Source: RGIG6353 sp045660745 (GTDB lineage Bacteria; Bacillota; Clostridia; Oscillospirales; SIG627). Taken from it: a stretch of DNA of 64,000 nt. The notes beneath the pieces are model-generated. The model was not told the DNA's origin. It did not search any database and saw nothing but the letters and a program-made list of their open reading frames with translations. Where the stretch lies: NCBI GenBank assembly GCA_045660745.1, contig JAZREJ010000024.1, positions 14,446-78,445 on the forward strand, given 5' to 3'. Of this stretch, positions 16,562 to 25,210 are shown one piece after another (positions within the stretch are counted from its first letter, which is position 1; every line of letters begins with the position of its first letter). A program made the translations under genes and the position numbers.

Positions 16562-18526
16562 ATGAGAAGGCTTTTTTTATTTTTGCTTATACTACTGACA
16601 GTTTGTATTGCGCTTGCGTCCTGCGGAGGTACCGAATCATCTGATGATAAGGGCACTCCGACATCGGTGGAAACGGTAGAAGGAAGCTGGTCGGTGTATT
16701 GGTATCTTTGCGGAAGTGACCTTGAGACCGGCGGTGGCTTCGCGACAACAGACCTTCAGGAAATGCTTTCGGTTCAGCTCCCCGAGAATGTAAACGTGGT
16801 AATTCAGACAGGCGGCTCTGTCGTTTGGCAAAATGATATTATGGATCCCTCAAAGCTTCAGCGCTGGGTTTATAACAGCGAAGGTCTTAAACTCGTAGAA
16901 GAGAAAGAACTCGCAAGCATGGGAGATGCGCAGACGCTTTATGACTTTTTATACTTCGCAAATGCCAACTATCCCGCCGAGAAGGTTGCAGTGACCTTCT
17001 GGAATCACGGCGGAGGTTCTGTTAGCGGAGCTGCTTTTGATGAGCTTTATGAAAATGACTCCCTTGATCTTAATGAAATGTATGCGGCATTTGACGCGGT
17101 ATGGCCCGCAAATAAAGAAGCTCCCGCGCTTGAGCTTGTCGGCTTTGATACCTGTCTCATGGCAACCGTTGATACGGCGGCTGTATTCCAGAACTTTGCT
17201 AAGTATTTTGTAGGCTCTCAGGAGCTTGAGCCCGGCAACGGATGGCTTTACTCGGGATGGGTGGGCAAGCTTGCCGAGAATCCCGATATGGACGGAAGAG
17301 AGCTTGGTATAGCGATTTGTAATTCCTACTATGAGGGATGCGAGGCAGTTGGCACACACGAGCAGACGACTCTCTCTCTTACCGACCTTTCAAAGCTCAC
17401 TCCTCTTCTTGAGGCTTATGAAGCATTTGGGAACGAGGCTTTTGTTGCAGCGTCAAAGGACCCCGGATTTTTCGCAGAGCTTGGACGCATTGCTCAAAAC
17501 AGCGAGAATTACGGAGGAAATACCAGAGAACAGGGATATACCAACATGGTAGACCTCGGACACATTGCACGTCAGACCTCTTGGATGCTTCCCTCCGCAC
17601 AGTCTGTAACTGATGCCCTTGCCGATTGTATAGTACATAAGATATCCGGAATCTATCGCTCGGAGGCAACTGGTCTTAGCTGCTACTACTCTTATAACGG
17701 TGACGTAAACGATTTTAACGGGTACGCAAACGTCGGTGTGGGACAGGCATTCAAGCAGCTTTTTGCTTACGGAATAACAGGTGATCTTCTCGAAGGCGGT
17801 AAAGAGTATATGGACTCGCTTAACGTTGATGCACTTCCCGATATTGTCACCTTATTAGATACCGATTGGGACGGTGCGCCTCTTGATGTCAATGATGAGG
17901 GCACGGCATATCTCACACTCGGTACTGACGCTTCCGAAATACTTGCAGGTATCGGATTCTCGCTCTATTACATCGACGAAAAAAGCGATATTATGATCTT
18001 CCTCGGTTCCGATAACGATATAGTTGCAGATTGGGATAACGGTATATTTTACGATAATTTCAGAGGAGTATGGGGCGCTATTGACGGACATCTTGTCTAT
18101 ATGGAGCTTTCTTTTACCGGTGAGGACTATAATATTTACTCGATACCCATCCTTTTAAACGGCGAGGCATATAACCTTCAGGTCGTATATAACTTTACCT
18201 CGGAAGACTGGAGCATTCTCGGCGCTTCTCAGGGAATTGATGAAAGCGGCATGGCATCCAAGGAAATGAGACTCCTTGAAGTGGGAGACGTAATCACCAC
18301 CGTGTGCAAGTCATCATCCTACAGCGGAGACGATGACTTTGAAACATACCTTTACGAAGAGATTACCGTAACCGAGAATACCTCGTTTGGCGAAGCACCG
18401 CTCTTTGACGGTACTTACTCCATGGTATTTGAGATGTGGGATTCTGTAGGAAATTACGCATATTCAGATCTTGTTACATTTGATTGTGTAAACGGAGAAA
18501 TATTTACAACTGTATACGAGGACTAA
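16562..18526 (+). CDS. Clostripain-family (C11) cysteine peptidase lipoprotein
   Basis: A 654-residue secreted protein. It has a lipoprotein signal (hydrophobic stretch then LAS-Cys21), a low-complexity linker, and a caspase-fold C11 domain. The catalytic His is in FWNHGGGSVSG (His149) and the Cys in GFDTCLMATVD (Cys198), the standard spacing for the family. The C-terminal half (about 420-654) is beta-rich and probably mediates binding. Clostripain relatives cut after Arg or Lys and some self-process, but specificity is not readable here. The start is fixed by GGAGGA and the signal peptide; an in-frame upstream extension to 16448 is rejected. Confidence 0.88.
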   Translation: MRRLFLFLLILLTVCIALASCGGTESSDDKGTPTSVETVEGSWSVYWYLCGSDLETGGGFATTDLQEMLSVQLPENVNVVIQTGGSVVWQNDIMDPSKLQRWVYNSEGLKLVEEKELASMGDAQTLYDFLYFANANYPAEKVAVTFWNHGGGSVSGAAFDELYENDSLDLNEMYAAFDAVWPANKEAPALELVGFDTCLMATVDTAAVFQNFAKYFVGSQELEPGNGWLYSGWVGKLAENPDMDGRELGIAICNSYYEGCEAVGTHEQTTLSLTDLSKLTPLLEAYEAFGNEAFVAASKDPGFFAELGRIAQNSENYGGNTREQGYTNMVDLGHIARQTSWMLPSAQSVTDALADCIVHKISGIYRSEATGLSCYYSYNGDVNDFNGYANVGVGQAFKQLFAYGITGDLLEGGKEYMDSLNVDALPDIVTLLDTDWDGAPLDVNDEGTAYLTLGTDASEILAGIGFSLYYIDEKSDIMIFLGSDNDIVADWDNGIFYDNFRGVWGAIDGHLVYMELSFTGEDYNIYSIPILLNGEAYNLQVVYNFTSEDWSILGASQGIDESGMASKEMRLLEVGDVITTVCKSSSYSGDDDFETYLYEEITVTENTSFGEAPLFDGTYSMVFEMWDSVGNYAYSDLVTFDCVNGEIFTTVYED

Positions 18527-18533
18527 CACAAAA

Positions 18534-18590
18534 AGTCGCATTGAGTAAAAGCTCAATGCGACTGAAGGCTGAACTTGGTTCAGCCTTTTT
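18534..18590 (+). terminator. Two consecutive hairpins, second an intrinsic terminator
   Basis: First hairpin: AGTCGCATTGAG (18534-18545) with 18552-18563. Second: AAGGCTGAAC (18565-18574) with 18578-18587, followed by TTT. The second overlaps the last codons of the convergent nagA gene. Confidence 0.8.
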
Positions 18591-19740
18591 GTTTCCCGTT
18601 TATAAAAACCTTTTGTATTTTGAGATTGGAATCAAAGATTGCAAGGTCTGCTCTGAGTCCTTTTTCGATTTTACCTCTGTCCGAGAGTCCCATTATTCCG
18701 GCAGGGGACGAGGTGAGCATATATACCGTATCGACAAGTGAAAATCCGTAGTGCTCCACTCCTCTCTTGAGAAGCATGGCGCCTGTCGCAATACTTCCGG
18801 CGAAGCTTGAGCGGTCGGGAAGCTTTGCAACTCCGTCCTCAATTATCACACGGTTTGCCTCAATCTTTTCGCCAAGGTAGCTTTCTTTAACGTCGGTGCC
18901 CGCAGGACGGAGTGCATCCGAAACGAGTGCAACCTTGTTGCGACCTTTTATTTTAACGGCAAGCTTCAGTGCGTGTATTGCCGCATGTCTGCCGTCGGCG
19001 ATAAGCTCGACACTTACCCTGTCATCAAGGTACGCCGCTTCAATTACGCCCGCCTTTACGACCTCGTTTATCTTTCTCACACTCGGAGTTGCACTGTACA
19101 GATGCGTTATGTGGGAAAAGCCCCAATCAAACGCACGGAGCGCATCGTCGCTAACTGCGTCGCTGTGTCCGAGTGACATCTGTATGCCAAGGCTTGTCAT
19201 CTTACGGGTAAAGCCTTCCATTCCGTCAAGCTCGGGAGCAGCGGTTATTCGCTTTATTACGCTTGCCTCACGGGTAAGAAATTCTATCTCGTCGTCTGTC
19301 GGAGAATGTAACAGGTGCTCCTTGTGAGCGCCCTTTTGCTTTTTTGAGATAAAGGGTCCTTCAAGGTGTATTCCGTAGAAGTTCGGACATTTGGGCAGAG
19401 CTTTTTTGTATGCATCAATAAGCTTTACCACGTTTTCAAATTCCGAGGATACTGCCGTTGGTAAAAGAGTGGTGGTGCCGTTCTTGAGATGTATGTCGGA
19501 TATGGCGCACAGCGCTTCCTCGGTACAGTCCATGAAATCATATCCGCCGCCTCCGTGTACGTGAATGTCAATAAAGCCGGGGGAAACGAAATTTCCGCAT
19601 ACGTCAAGAACTTCACACGCTTCGGGAGGCTCTCCCAGAAAAGCTGTGTCTTCTATTCTGCCGTCTTTTATCAGAATGTTGGTTTTTCTTATTTCGTTTT
19701 CAAAAACCGCATTCGCGTTTTTTATAAGTGTGTATTCCAT
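18580..19740 (-). CDS. nagA: N-acetylglucosamine-6-phosphate deacetylase
   Basis: This 386-residue amidohydrolase-fold enzyme removes acetate from GlcNAc-6-P to give glucosamine-6-P in the cytosol. Motifs are FIDIHVHGGGGYDFMD (metal-binding HxH region), HLEGPFISKKQKGAH (about 130-145, with the conserved Glu ligand), LGHSDA with the metal His, and VSDALRPAG containing the catalytic Asp. Length is normal. It follows nagB with 1 base between stop and start, so the pair converts GlcNAc-6-P to fructose-6-P. No GlcNAc transporter is adjacent; the ABC importer at 55 kb could serve but nothing links them directly. Confidence 0.93.
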   Translation of the reverse strand: MEYTLIKNANAVFENEIRKTNILIKDGRIEDTAFLGEPPEACEVLDVCGNFVSPGFIDIHVHGGGGYDFMDCTEEALCAISDIHLKNGTTTLLPTAVSSEFENVVKLIDAYKKALPKCPNFYGIHLEGPFISKKQKGAHKEHLLHSPTDDEIEFLTREASVIKRITAAPELDGMEGFTRKMTSLGIQMSLGHSDAVSDDALRAFDWGFSHITHLYSATPSVRKINEVVKAGVIEAAYLDDRVSVELIADGRHAAIHALKLAVKIKGRNKVALVSDALRPAGTDVKESYLGEKIEANRVIIEDGVAKLPDRSSFAGSIATGAMLLKRGVEHYGFSLVDTVYMLTSSPAGIMGLSDRGKIEKGLRADLAIFDSNLKIQKVFINGKQKG

Positions 19741-19741
19741 A

Positions 19742-20590
19742 TTACTTGTTGTATACTCTTATCTCGGGAACGGGAGACTGGAGAGCAACCTCGGATGCAT
19801 AAAGCATTGCGTCGGGGTGCTTCTGGAAAAGTGAGCAGGGAACGGTTGCTGTAACTTCTCCGTGAAGAACCTTGCGGAGCGCTCCTGCGTTCCAGTCACG
19901 GGGCATACACATTCTTACCTTTTTCGCCATGAACATTTCCTTCATTCCGACAGTGATGCAATACTTCGGAATGCCGTTAAGGTCGCCTGCACAGTTCATG
20001 AATGCGTTGATGGTTTTTGTCTCGTTGGAGATTTCAAGAACTCTTGTGGGGCGTGCAAGGAACTCTTCGCAGCTTACGTTCTCTTCGGGACGAGGAGGCT
20101 CGTTGAATGCGTAATGTCCGTTGATTCCCACACCTCCGAATACCATGTCAAGCTTGCCGAATTTTTCTATAAGCTCCATTACCTTACCCGTGTCGTGGGG
20201 GTCGGGGAAATATCTGTTTTCGGGGAGAACGTTGAGCTCGTCATCAATGAGTCCGTAAAATATTCTGTTCATACCGCCTCTGAAGGAGAGAGGGTCGTTT
20301 TCGTCTATGTATTCTTTGTCATCCGTGAGGTATTCGTCCATATTTATGAAGGTGCAGTTCTTGAGGCTGACTCTGTATTTGTTCACAAGATATACAAGTC
20401 TTGCATAAGGGCCGAGAGGTCCGTAGGGCACTACCATAAGAGTGGGCTCACCCTTTTTGTTATTTTCCTCAATAGTTTCAAGCACCTCGATTGCGACCTT
20501 CCAGTACATATCCACTTCCGTGTCGCATACGTTGAGCTTTATGTTACTTCCTTTGCCGAGATCTGCTTTTGCAATTCTGTTGATGTCCAT
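19742..20590 (-). CDS. nagB: Glucosamine-6-phosphate deaminase-like protein
   Basis: A 282-residue NagB/SugarP-isomerase-fold protein that would turn glucosamine-6-P into fructose-6-P and ammonia. The DMVFGGVGINGHYAFNEPP motif (about 150) carries the conserved GxGxxGHxAFNEP signature, and CTFINMDEYL the active-site acid region. It is longer than the classical NagB (about 240-265) and divergent: residues 165-190 carry an insertion (RPEENVSCEEF). The start at 20590 follows AGGAGG; the longer in-frame version lacks a ribosome site. It forms an operon with nagA and is divergent from an AraC regulator. A related aldose-ketose isomerase role is possible. Confidence 0.82.
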   Translation of the reverse strand: MDINRIAKADLGKGSNIKLNVCDTEVDMYWKVAIEVLETIEENNKKGEPTLMVVPYGPLGPYARLVYLVNKYRVSLKNCTFINMDEYLTDDKEYIDENDPLSFRGGMNRIFYGLIDDELNVLPENRYFPDPHDTGKVMELIEKFGKLDMVFGGVGINGHYAFNEPPRPEENVSCEEFLARPTRVLEISNETKTINAFMNCAGDLNGIPKYCITVGMKEMFMAKKVRMCMPRDWNAGALRKVLHGEVTATVPCSLFQKHPDAMLYASEVALQSPVPEIRVYNK

Positions 20591-20747
20591 TTTATATTCC
20601 TCCTGAAAAATAATCGTTATTGATTCCTTAACTAAGTTTAGCACTAAATTAATAATATGTATTTAGTTATTCTTGCTAACAATTTGCACTTTTCTGCTAT
20701 TGACTTTTTTGATGAAAGATGATAAAGTGATAACGGAGGTGCTATTT
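20591..20747. promoter_or_regulatory. Divergent nagBA/AraC control region
   Basis: This 157-base gap between divergent genes holds an inverted pair AACTAA (20630-20635) and TTAGTT (20663-20668) with an internal CACTAAATTA repeat, a plausible site for the divergent AraC protein. Both genes have strong AGGAGG-type ribosome sites at the edges. Promoter elements are not clear. Confidence 0.4.
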
Positions 20748-21539
20748 ATGACGTCTTATGATTATCTTCGTGTAAACAGCTGCGGCATGCAGGACCTTTA
20801 CGGCTTTGATTCGGGAAGCCTAAGACCGCACGGAAGAGTTGATTACCACATTTTATATATTACCGAGGGAGTTTGCTTTGTAAAAATGAATGGAGAGACA
20901 GTGGAAGCGAAGGCGGGGGCGGTAATACTTTTTCTGCCATATGAGGTACAGGATTACAGCTTCAAAGGCGAGATAAGGTCAAAGTCGTATTTTATACATT
21001 TTGACGGAGAGATTTGTAAGAGCCTTTTTTCAGGATTGTCGGAACGTATCTATTATATCGGCACCAACGCAAAAATTGATAAGAGCTTTGAAAGTCTCGT
21101 CGAGGAATTCCACATGAGACTTTTATCGTGGGAAAACGTATGTCAGGGACTTCTTCTCAATATTATTTCTCTCATGACGCGTGAGATAAACTATATCAAG
21201 AATAATTCAAATCTTACCTCAAACTCTAAGATTGCTGAGGTTTGTAACGCCATGCATACCAATTTCACGTCAAACGTCACCGTCCCCGAATATGCCGCAA
21301 TGTGTAATCTGAGCGAGAGCCGTTTTTCACATCTTTTCAAGAAAAATACAGGAGTCAGTCCCGTCAGGTATATCATGAACATACGCATTGCCAAAGCACG
21401 AGAGCTGCTTGAAAATACTCCGTTGTCAATGTCTCAGATAAGTGACATGACGGGGATGCAGAGTCAGCATTATTTCAGCCGAATTTTCAAAAAGCATACA
21501 GGCTATTCACCGAGCGAATACCGTAGACTTTACAAATGA
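20748..21539 (+). CDS. AraC family transcriptional regulator (nag locus)
   Basis: A 263-residue regulator: an N-terminal cupin-like sensing domain (HILYITEGVCFVKMNGE, AGAVILFLPYEVQDY) and a C-terminal AraC double helix-turn-helix (VPEYAAMCNLSESRFSHLFKK; ISDMTGMQSQHYFSRIFKKHTGYSP). The start at 20748 is set by GGAGGT 7 bases upstream. It is divergent from nagB-nagA across 157 bases, so it most likely controls amino-sugar catabolism in response to a sugar or sugar phosphate. The bidirectional terminator at 21541-21576 separates it from the convergent flippase gene. Confidence 0.85.
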   Translation: MTSYDYLRVNSCGMQDLYGFDSGSLRPHGRVDYHILYITEGVCFVKMNGETVEAKAGAVILFLPYEVQDYSFKGEIRSKSYFIHFDGEICKSLFSGLSERIYYIGTNAKIDKSFESLVEEFHMRLLSWENVCQGLLLNIISLMTREINYIKNNSNLTSNSKIAEVCNAMHTNFTSNVTVPEYAAMCNLSESRFSHLFKKNTGVSPVRYIMNIRIAKARELLENTPLSMSQISDMTGMQSQHYFSRIFKKHTGYSPSEYRRLYK

Positions 21540-21540
21540 G

Positions 21541-21576
21541 AAAAAGACCGCGTAATTTTTATCACGCGGTCTTTTT
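21541..21576. terminator. Bidirectional terminator
   Basis: A 13-bp perfect stem AAAAAGACCGCGT (21541-21553) with 21564-21576, with A/T runs on both sides, between convergent genes. Confidence 0.9.
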
Positions 21577-21578
21577 GA

Positions 21579-23210
21579 TCAGTCAAGTTTTTTGTTAAGC
21601 TTTTTTGCAAGGCGCAGTATTCTTCCACCTGCGGGGAGTTCGAGTATCTCGTCCTTAGTGAAGACGGGAAGTCTCAGGATAAGTATGCCATACACGGCTA
21701 CCGCTGTTATAACGCTTATGCCGAATGATATTATAAGCGGGAGAGAGACGGCTTTTAAAAGGAGGAACAACAGTCCCGATATAAGTCCCATGGAAAGCGA
21801 GGCAAGAAGCGGGTAGCAAAAAACGGACATTGAATTTAGCTTAAACTCGAATCTCTTCTTGAGTTGTATGATGTTCAGCGCGGTTATCATAAGCGGGAAT
21901 GTGATATCGCCTATAAGACGCGCCCATATGCCGAGGCTTGTAAATTTCAAAAGAAGGAATACGAGAACTGTGTGGAAAATGAAGGAAATGAAGGCATTGA
22001 CAACGGGTATCCTCATTTTGTCACACCCCTGAAGGATGGATGTTGTTACTGTTGACAGTGCATAGAATACGCATCCGAGCGAGCCGTAATTAAGAAGTCC
22101 CGTTGCAACCCCTCTGTAGGTTGAAAGGCTGGGGAAGAGAAGCGTAAGTATGGGGAGTGCAAACAAAGCAAGTGCTATGGCACAGGGAATGGCAATAGCC
22201 ATATTTATCTTTATGACGGTTTCCATTTTCGTCTGTCTTTCGCGATGCTTCTTTTGTACCGAAAGACGGACTATCTCGGGTAAAGCCGATGCAGCCATTG
22301 CGGTAGCGAAGGCAATAGGAATGTTTATAAGCTGTGTGTATTGGGTGTTGAAAACGCCCTGTAAAGAGCTGATTTCCGCTCCGATAAAGCCTTTTGAATG
22401 CATGGTGTTTGAAAACAGCAAATCGTCAACCGTAAAGCTTATCTGATATATCGTCTGACTGATGATGATCGGAATCATCGTTGTGAACATGTCACGCAAA
22501 ATGCTTCCGCGGCTTTCTGCGGCAGAGAGATCGTCTGACATTCTGCTCCTTGTATAAGAAAGGCGAGAGGTGAAGGTGAGTACGATGAATATCAACGCAA
22601 ACAGAGCACCCGCAAGAGTGCCGCCTGTAGCACCGGCAGCTCCGATAGCTCGCACGTTTTCGTGCTCGGCAAAACCGTCCATGACCCATTTTGTTGCAAC
22701 GATACTCACGATAGCATTTACTATCTGTTCGATTATTTGAGAGAGTGCGGTGGGTACCATGTTAGAGTGCCCTTGGAAATATCCTCTGAATACTCCGAGC
22801 ATTGATACGGCGAATGTGGTGGGCGCAAGGACCTTTAGTGGGTAAGCAAGCCCCTCTGTGCGGTATAAGCCCTCAAGAAGATCCGCCCCGAAATAGAGAA
22901 GAGAAAATGAGCACAGTCCCGCTATGACAGAAACCGCAAAGGCGGTCATGAATACCGCAAATGCGTTTTTCGGTTCTTTTTTTGCAAGTCTTGTGCTTAC
23001 AAGCTTTGACACTGCCAGCGGGAAGCTGTAGGAGGAAAGAGTGAGCGCCACGTTGTATATTCCGAATGAAACGGAATATATACCGTTGCCTTCTTCTCCA
23101 AGCATATTTGCCATAGGTATTCTGTAGGCGAATCCTATAAGCTTTGTGAAGATGCCCGCAACAGCGAGAATGGCACCTTGAATTATCACTTGATTGGTTT
23201 TTTGTTTCAT
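21579..23210 (-). CDS. SpoVB-like polysaccharide/lipid flippase (MOP superfamily)
   Basis: This 543-residue membrane protein has about 14 hydrophobic segments and belongs to the MOP superfamily, polysaccharide biosynthesis branch. The early GFAYRIPMANMLGEEGNGIYSV segment (in part) is typical of SpoVB/YkvU/YtgP-like proteins. These flip lipid-linked precursors across the membrane; SpoVB acts in spore cortex synthesis, others in capsule or peptidoglycan. Which one applies cannot be decided from sequence alone. Its promoter lies only about 20 bases upstream, in the narrow gap shared with the truncated sigma-factor gene on the other strand. Confidence 0.85.
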   Translation of the reverse strand: MKQKTNQVIIQGAILAVAGIFTKLIGFAYRIPMANMLGEEGNGIYSVSFGIYNVALTLSSYSFPLAVSKLVSTRLAKKEPKNAFAVFMTAFAVSVIAGLCSFSLLYFGADLLEGLYRTEGLAYPLKVLAPTTFAVSMLGVFRGYFQGHSNMVPTALSQIIEQIVNAIVSIVATKWVMDGFAEHENVRAIGAAGATGGTLAGALFALIFIVLTFTSRLSYTRSRMSDDLSAAESRGSILRDMFTTMIPIIISQTIYQISFTVDDLLFSNTMHSKGFIGAEISSLQGVFNTQYTQLINIPIAFATAMAASALPEIVRLSVQKKHRERQTKMETVIKINMAIAIPCAIALALFALPILTLLFPSLSTYRGVATGLLNYGSLGCVFYALSTVTTSILQGCDKMRIPVVNAFISFIFHTVLVFLLLKFTSLGIWARLIGDITFPLMITALNIIQLKKRFEFKLNSMSVFCYPLLASLSMGLISGLLFLLLKAVSLPLIISFGISVITAVAVYGILILRLPVFTKDEILELPAGGRILRLAKKLNKKLD

Positions 23211-23229
23211 ATTTATACCTCGTCATCCT

Positions 23230-23258
23230 ATTTTAGCACTTTTTTGCCCTAATGTCAA
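23230..23258 (-). promoter_or_regulatory. Promoter of SpoVB-like gene
   Basis: Minus strand: TTGACA (23258-23253), 17-base spacer, TAAAAT (23235-23230). It occupies the space where the missing 5' part of the sigma-factor gene on the other strand would be. Confidence 0.75.
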
Positions 23259-23279
23259 CTTTTTCAACATTATACGTTC

Positions 23280-23837
23280 ATGCCGATGATAATCGGTGAA
23301 ATAAGACGGTACCTGAGGGACAACAATATGATACGTGTTTCACGCTCGCTGAGGGATACGGCATATAAAGCTCTTGCCGCGAGAGACAGCCTTGCCACCC
23401 GCCTTTCAAGAGAGGCGACGTGCGCGGAAATTACAGAGGAAGTAAACAGGCGCATCCTTGCCGAAGCGGACGAAAAGCGCTTACAGGGAGGGGAAGAGAC
23501 CGAGGTGCATATCTACACCGAAAAGGAGATATCCGATGCCCTCGATGCGGTGGTTGCTCCGATATCGCTTTATGAGCCTGTCTTTTCCGATAACGGAGAT
23601 TCACTTTATATACTTGATCAGGTTTGTGATAAGAACGCCGACGATAATCAGTGGTGCGAAAATATTGCGATAGGCGAGGCAATGAAGAAGCTTTCCGACA
23701 GAGAAAATGCGATAATAAATATGCGCTTTTATATGGGGAAAACGCAAATGGAGGTCGCGGGGGAGGTCGGCATAAGTCAGGCACAGGTCTCGCGTCTTGA
23801 AAAGGGAGCGCTTGATACCATCAAAAAAAATATATGA
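23280..23837 (+). pseudogene. N-terminally truncated sporulation sigma factor (SigF/SigG-like)
   Basis: This 185-residue protein starts exactly within the conserved PMIIGEIRRYLRD segment that lies in the middle of SigF/SigG. It then continues through VSRSL (region 3), SLYEPVF and a complete region 4 with a helix-turn-helix (QMEVAGEVGISQAQVSRLEKG). Region 2, which binds core polymerase and the -10 element, is absent, and full-length relatives are about 235-260 residues. There is no ribosome site at the first ATG, and the upstream sequence is the promoter of the opposite gene. It is either a decayed copy after truncation or a C-terminal sigma fragment with a regulatory role. The classical SpoIIA/SigG neighbours are missing. 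Confidence 0.7.
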
Positions 23838-23917
23838 ATAAGCCGCCTTTCAAAATGATGTGCCAAGTGCTTTCAATTTCAAGGATAAGCCTGCACAATT
23901 TTTCTTTTTAAAAAAAT

Positions 23918-23942
23918 AAAAGGAACCGAAACGGTTCCTTTT
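23918..23942 (-). terminator. Terminator of yajC
   Basis: An 11-bp stem AAAAGGAACCG with its complement around an AAA loop. On the minus strand it ends in a T-rich tract, placed directly after the yajC stop. Confidence 0.8.
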
Positions 23943-23948
23943 AAATAC

Positions 23949-24275
23949 TTAGTCCTTAAGCTCGGGAGCGTCGTCGCTCTTGACAGCGGCAGCTGCCTTT
24001 TCCTCGTCACCCTCTCTGGGCATGGGGTTGACTATCTCTCTTACAGCCCAACGGTAGACCTTTATCTTGGTTCTGTCCTTGTTGATTTCAAGTGTGAGAA
24101 GGTCATCTCTTATTGCAGATACTCTGCCGACGAATCCGCCGATTGTACAAATTTCATCTCCTATAACGATGCTGTTACGCATAGCGTTGGTTTCTTTTTC
24201 CTGCTTCTTCTGAGGTCTTATCATGAAGAAATACATTATAAGAAAAAGCGGAATAAGTATTATCATACCACCCAT
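23949..24275 (-). CDS. yajC: Preprotein translocase accessory subunit YajC
   Basis: A small protein of about 108 residues with one N-terminal membrane helix (IILIPLFLIMYFFMIRPQ) followed by the family motif RPQKKQEKE and a short soluble domain (IVIGDEICTIGGFVGRV). This is the pattern of YajC, which associates with SecDF at the Sec translocon. The tail is Ala/Lys/Asp-rich. Start: ATG at 24275 is preferred, with AAAGGA 12 bases upstream; a GTG at 24296 is in frame but has no ribosome site. secD/secF are not adjacent in this window; the gene has its own promoter and terminator. Confidence 0.9.
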   Translation of the reverse strand: MGGMIILIPLFLIMYFFMIRPQKKQEKETNAMRNSIVIGDEICTIGGFVGRVSAIRDDLLTLEINKDRTKIKVYRWAVREIVNPMPREGDEEKAAAAVKSDDAPELKD

Positions 24276-24322
24276 AGTTATTAAGCTTCCTTTCACTGTT
24301 TAAATTATTTAGCATGCAAACA

Positions 24323-24351
24323 ATTATACTACACCGCTTGCGAAAAGTCAA
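24323..24351 (-). promoter_or_regulatory. Promoter of yajC
   Basis: Minus strand: TTGACT (24351-24346), 17-base spacer, TATAAT (24328-24323). Confidence 0.75.
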
Positions 24352-24400
24352 GGAACAAAAGTGAACTTCGTGTAAAGTTTTCCTCAAAATGGGTGATTTT

Positions 24401-25210
24401 ATGAAAAATAAATTAAAACACGGTATAATAAGCCTTTATGAAATGTACCAATCGCAAAACGTTTCAACACTCGCCTCAAGCCTGTCCTATTATCTCACTC
24501 TTACTCTTGTCCCGTGTGCCATTGCCGTGAAAAGCATTGCCGACTCTTTTTCATCCGACGTGTTCGGCGGGGTGAAATATCTGTTCCCCGAAAAAGTCAG
24601 AGGATTTTTTGATTTTGACGGCACAAAAGGCGAAGGCGGTGTTATTGCTGTAAGCGTATTGGTATCCGTTTACTATCTTATAAGAACGGTGCGAGCGCTA
24701 AAGCATCACCTTGACCTTATTTGCGGTAAAAGAGAAAAGCGCAGTGTTGTGTATTCTTTTCTTTTTTCGGGTGGAGTTGCGCTTTCCTTTTTGGCGCTTG
24801 TGTTTATTTGCGGAACGGGTATTTTGCTTGGTAAAAATATAACAAGGCTTCCGTTTTTTTCACGGAAGCCTGTTGGTATGGCGTTGCCTGTTTTAATGAC
24901 CTCGTCTACGGCTTTTTTGTTTTTGTTCGGTATTTACCGCTTTTTGCCGGACAGAAAACCGAGTACAAGAGACGTGTTACCGGGAACGCTGTTCAGCCTT
25001 TTTTTCTGGTGGGTGGCAACAGTTGTGTTTTCGTTCTATTTAAGGAGCTTTCCCAACCGCTCACTCATCTACGATTCACTCACGTCCGTTGCCGCTCTGA
25101 TGCTGTGGCTTTACGTTTTGTCAAACATTATTCTGATAGGAGCCTGCATTAACCTGCTTTTTTGCGACGGAAGAGATTCTCGGGCAGCTGAGCAATCATT
25201 ATTGCGGTAA
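24401..25210 (+). CDS. YihY/BrkB-like inner membrane protein
   Basis: A 269-residue protein with about six membrane segments of the YihY/virulence factor BrkB family (once thought to be RNase BN). Family-like features are STLASSLSYYLTLTLVPCAIAV near the N-terminus and the late YDSLTSVAALMLWLYVLSNIILIGA segment. Function is unresolved in the family. The start at 24401 is chosen because GGTGAT, an exact anti-SD match, is just upstream; an ATG 12 bases earlier lacks a site. Its last 62 bases overlap, on the opposite strand, the end of the EamA transporter gene. Confidence 0.75.
   Translation: MKNKLKHGIISLYEMYQSQNVSTLASSLSYYLTLTLVPCAIAVKSIADSFSSDVFGGVKYLFPEKVRGFFDFDGTKGEGGVIAVSVLVSVYYLIRTVRALKHHLDLICGKREKRSVVYSFLFSGGVALSFLALVFICGTGILLGKNITRLPFFSRKPVGMALPVLMTSSTAFLFLFGIYRFLPDRKPSTRDVLPGTLFSLFFWWVATVVFSFYLRSFPNRSLIYDSLTSVAALMLWLYVLSNIILIGACINLLFCDGRDSRAAEQSLLR

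Noticed and set aside
19862..20623. + strand open frame of 253 codons antisense to nagB
   Set aside because: The nagB reading has clear family motifs; the antisense frame is rich in Cys/His/Val runs typical of antisense translation.
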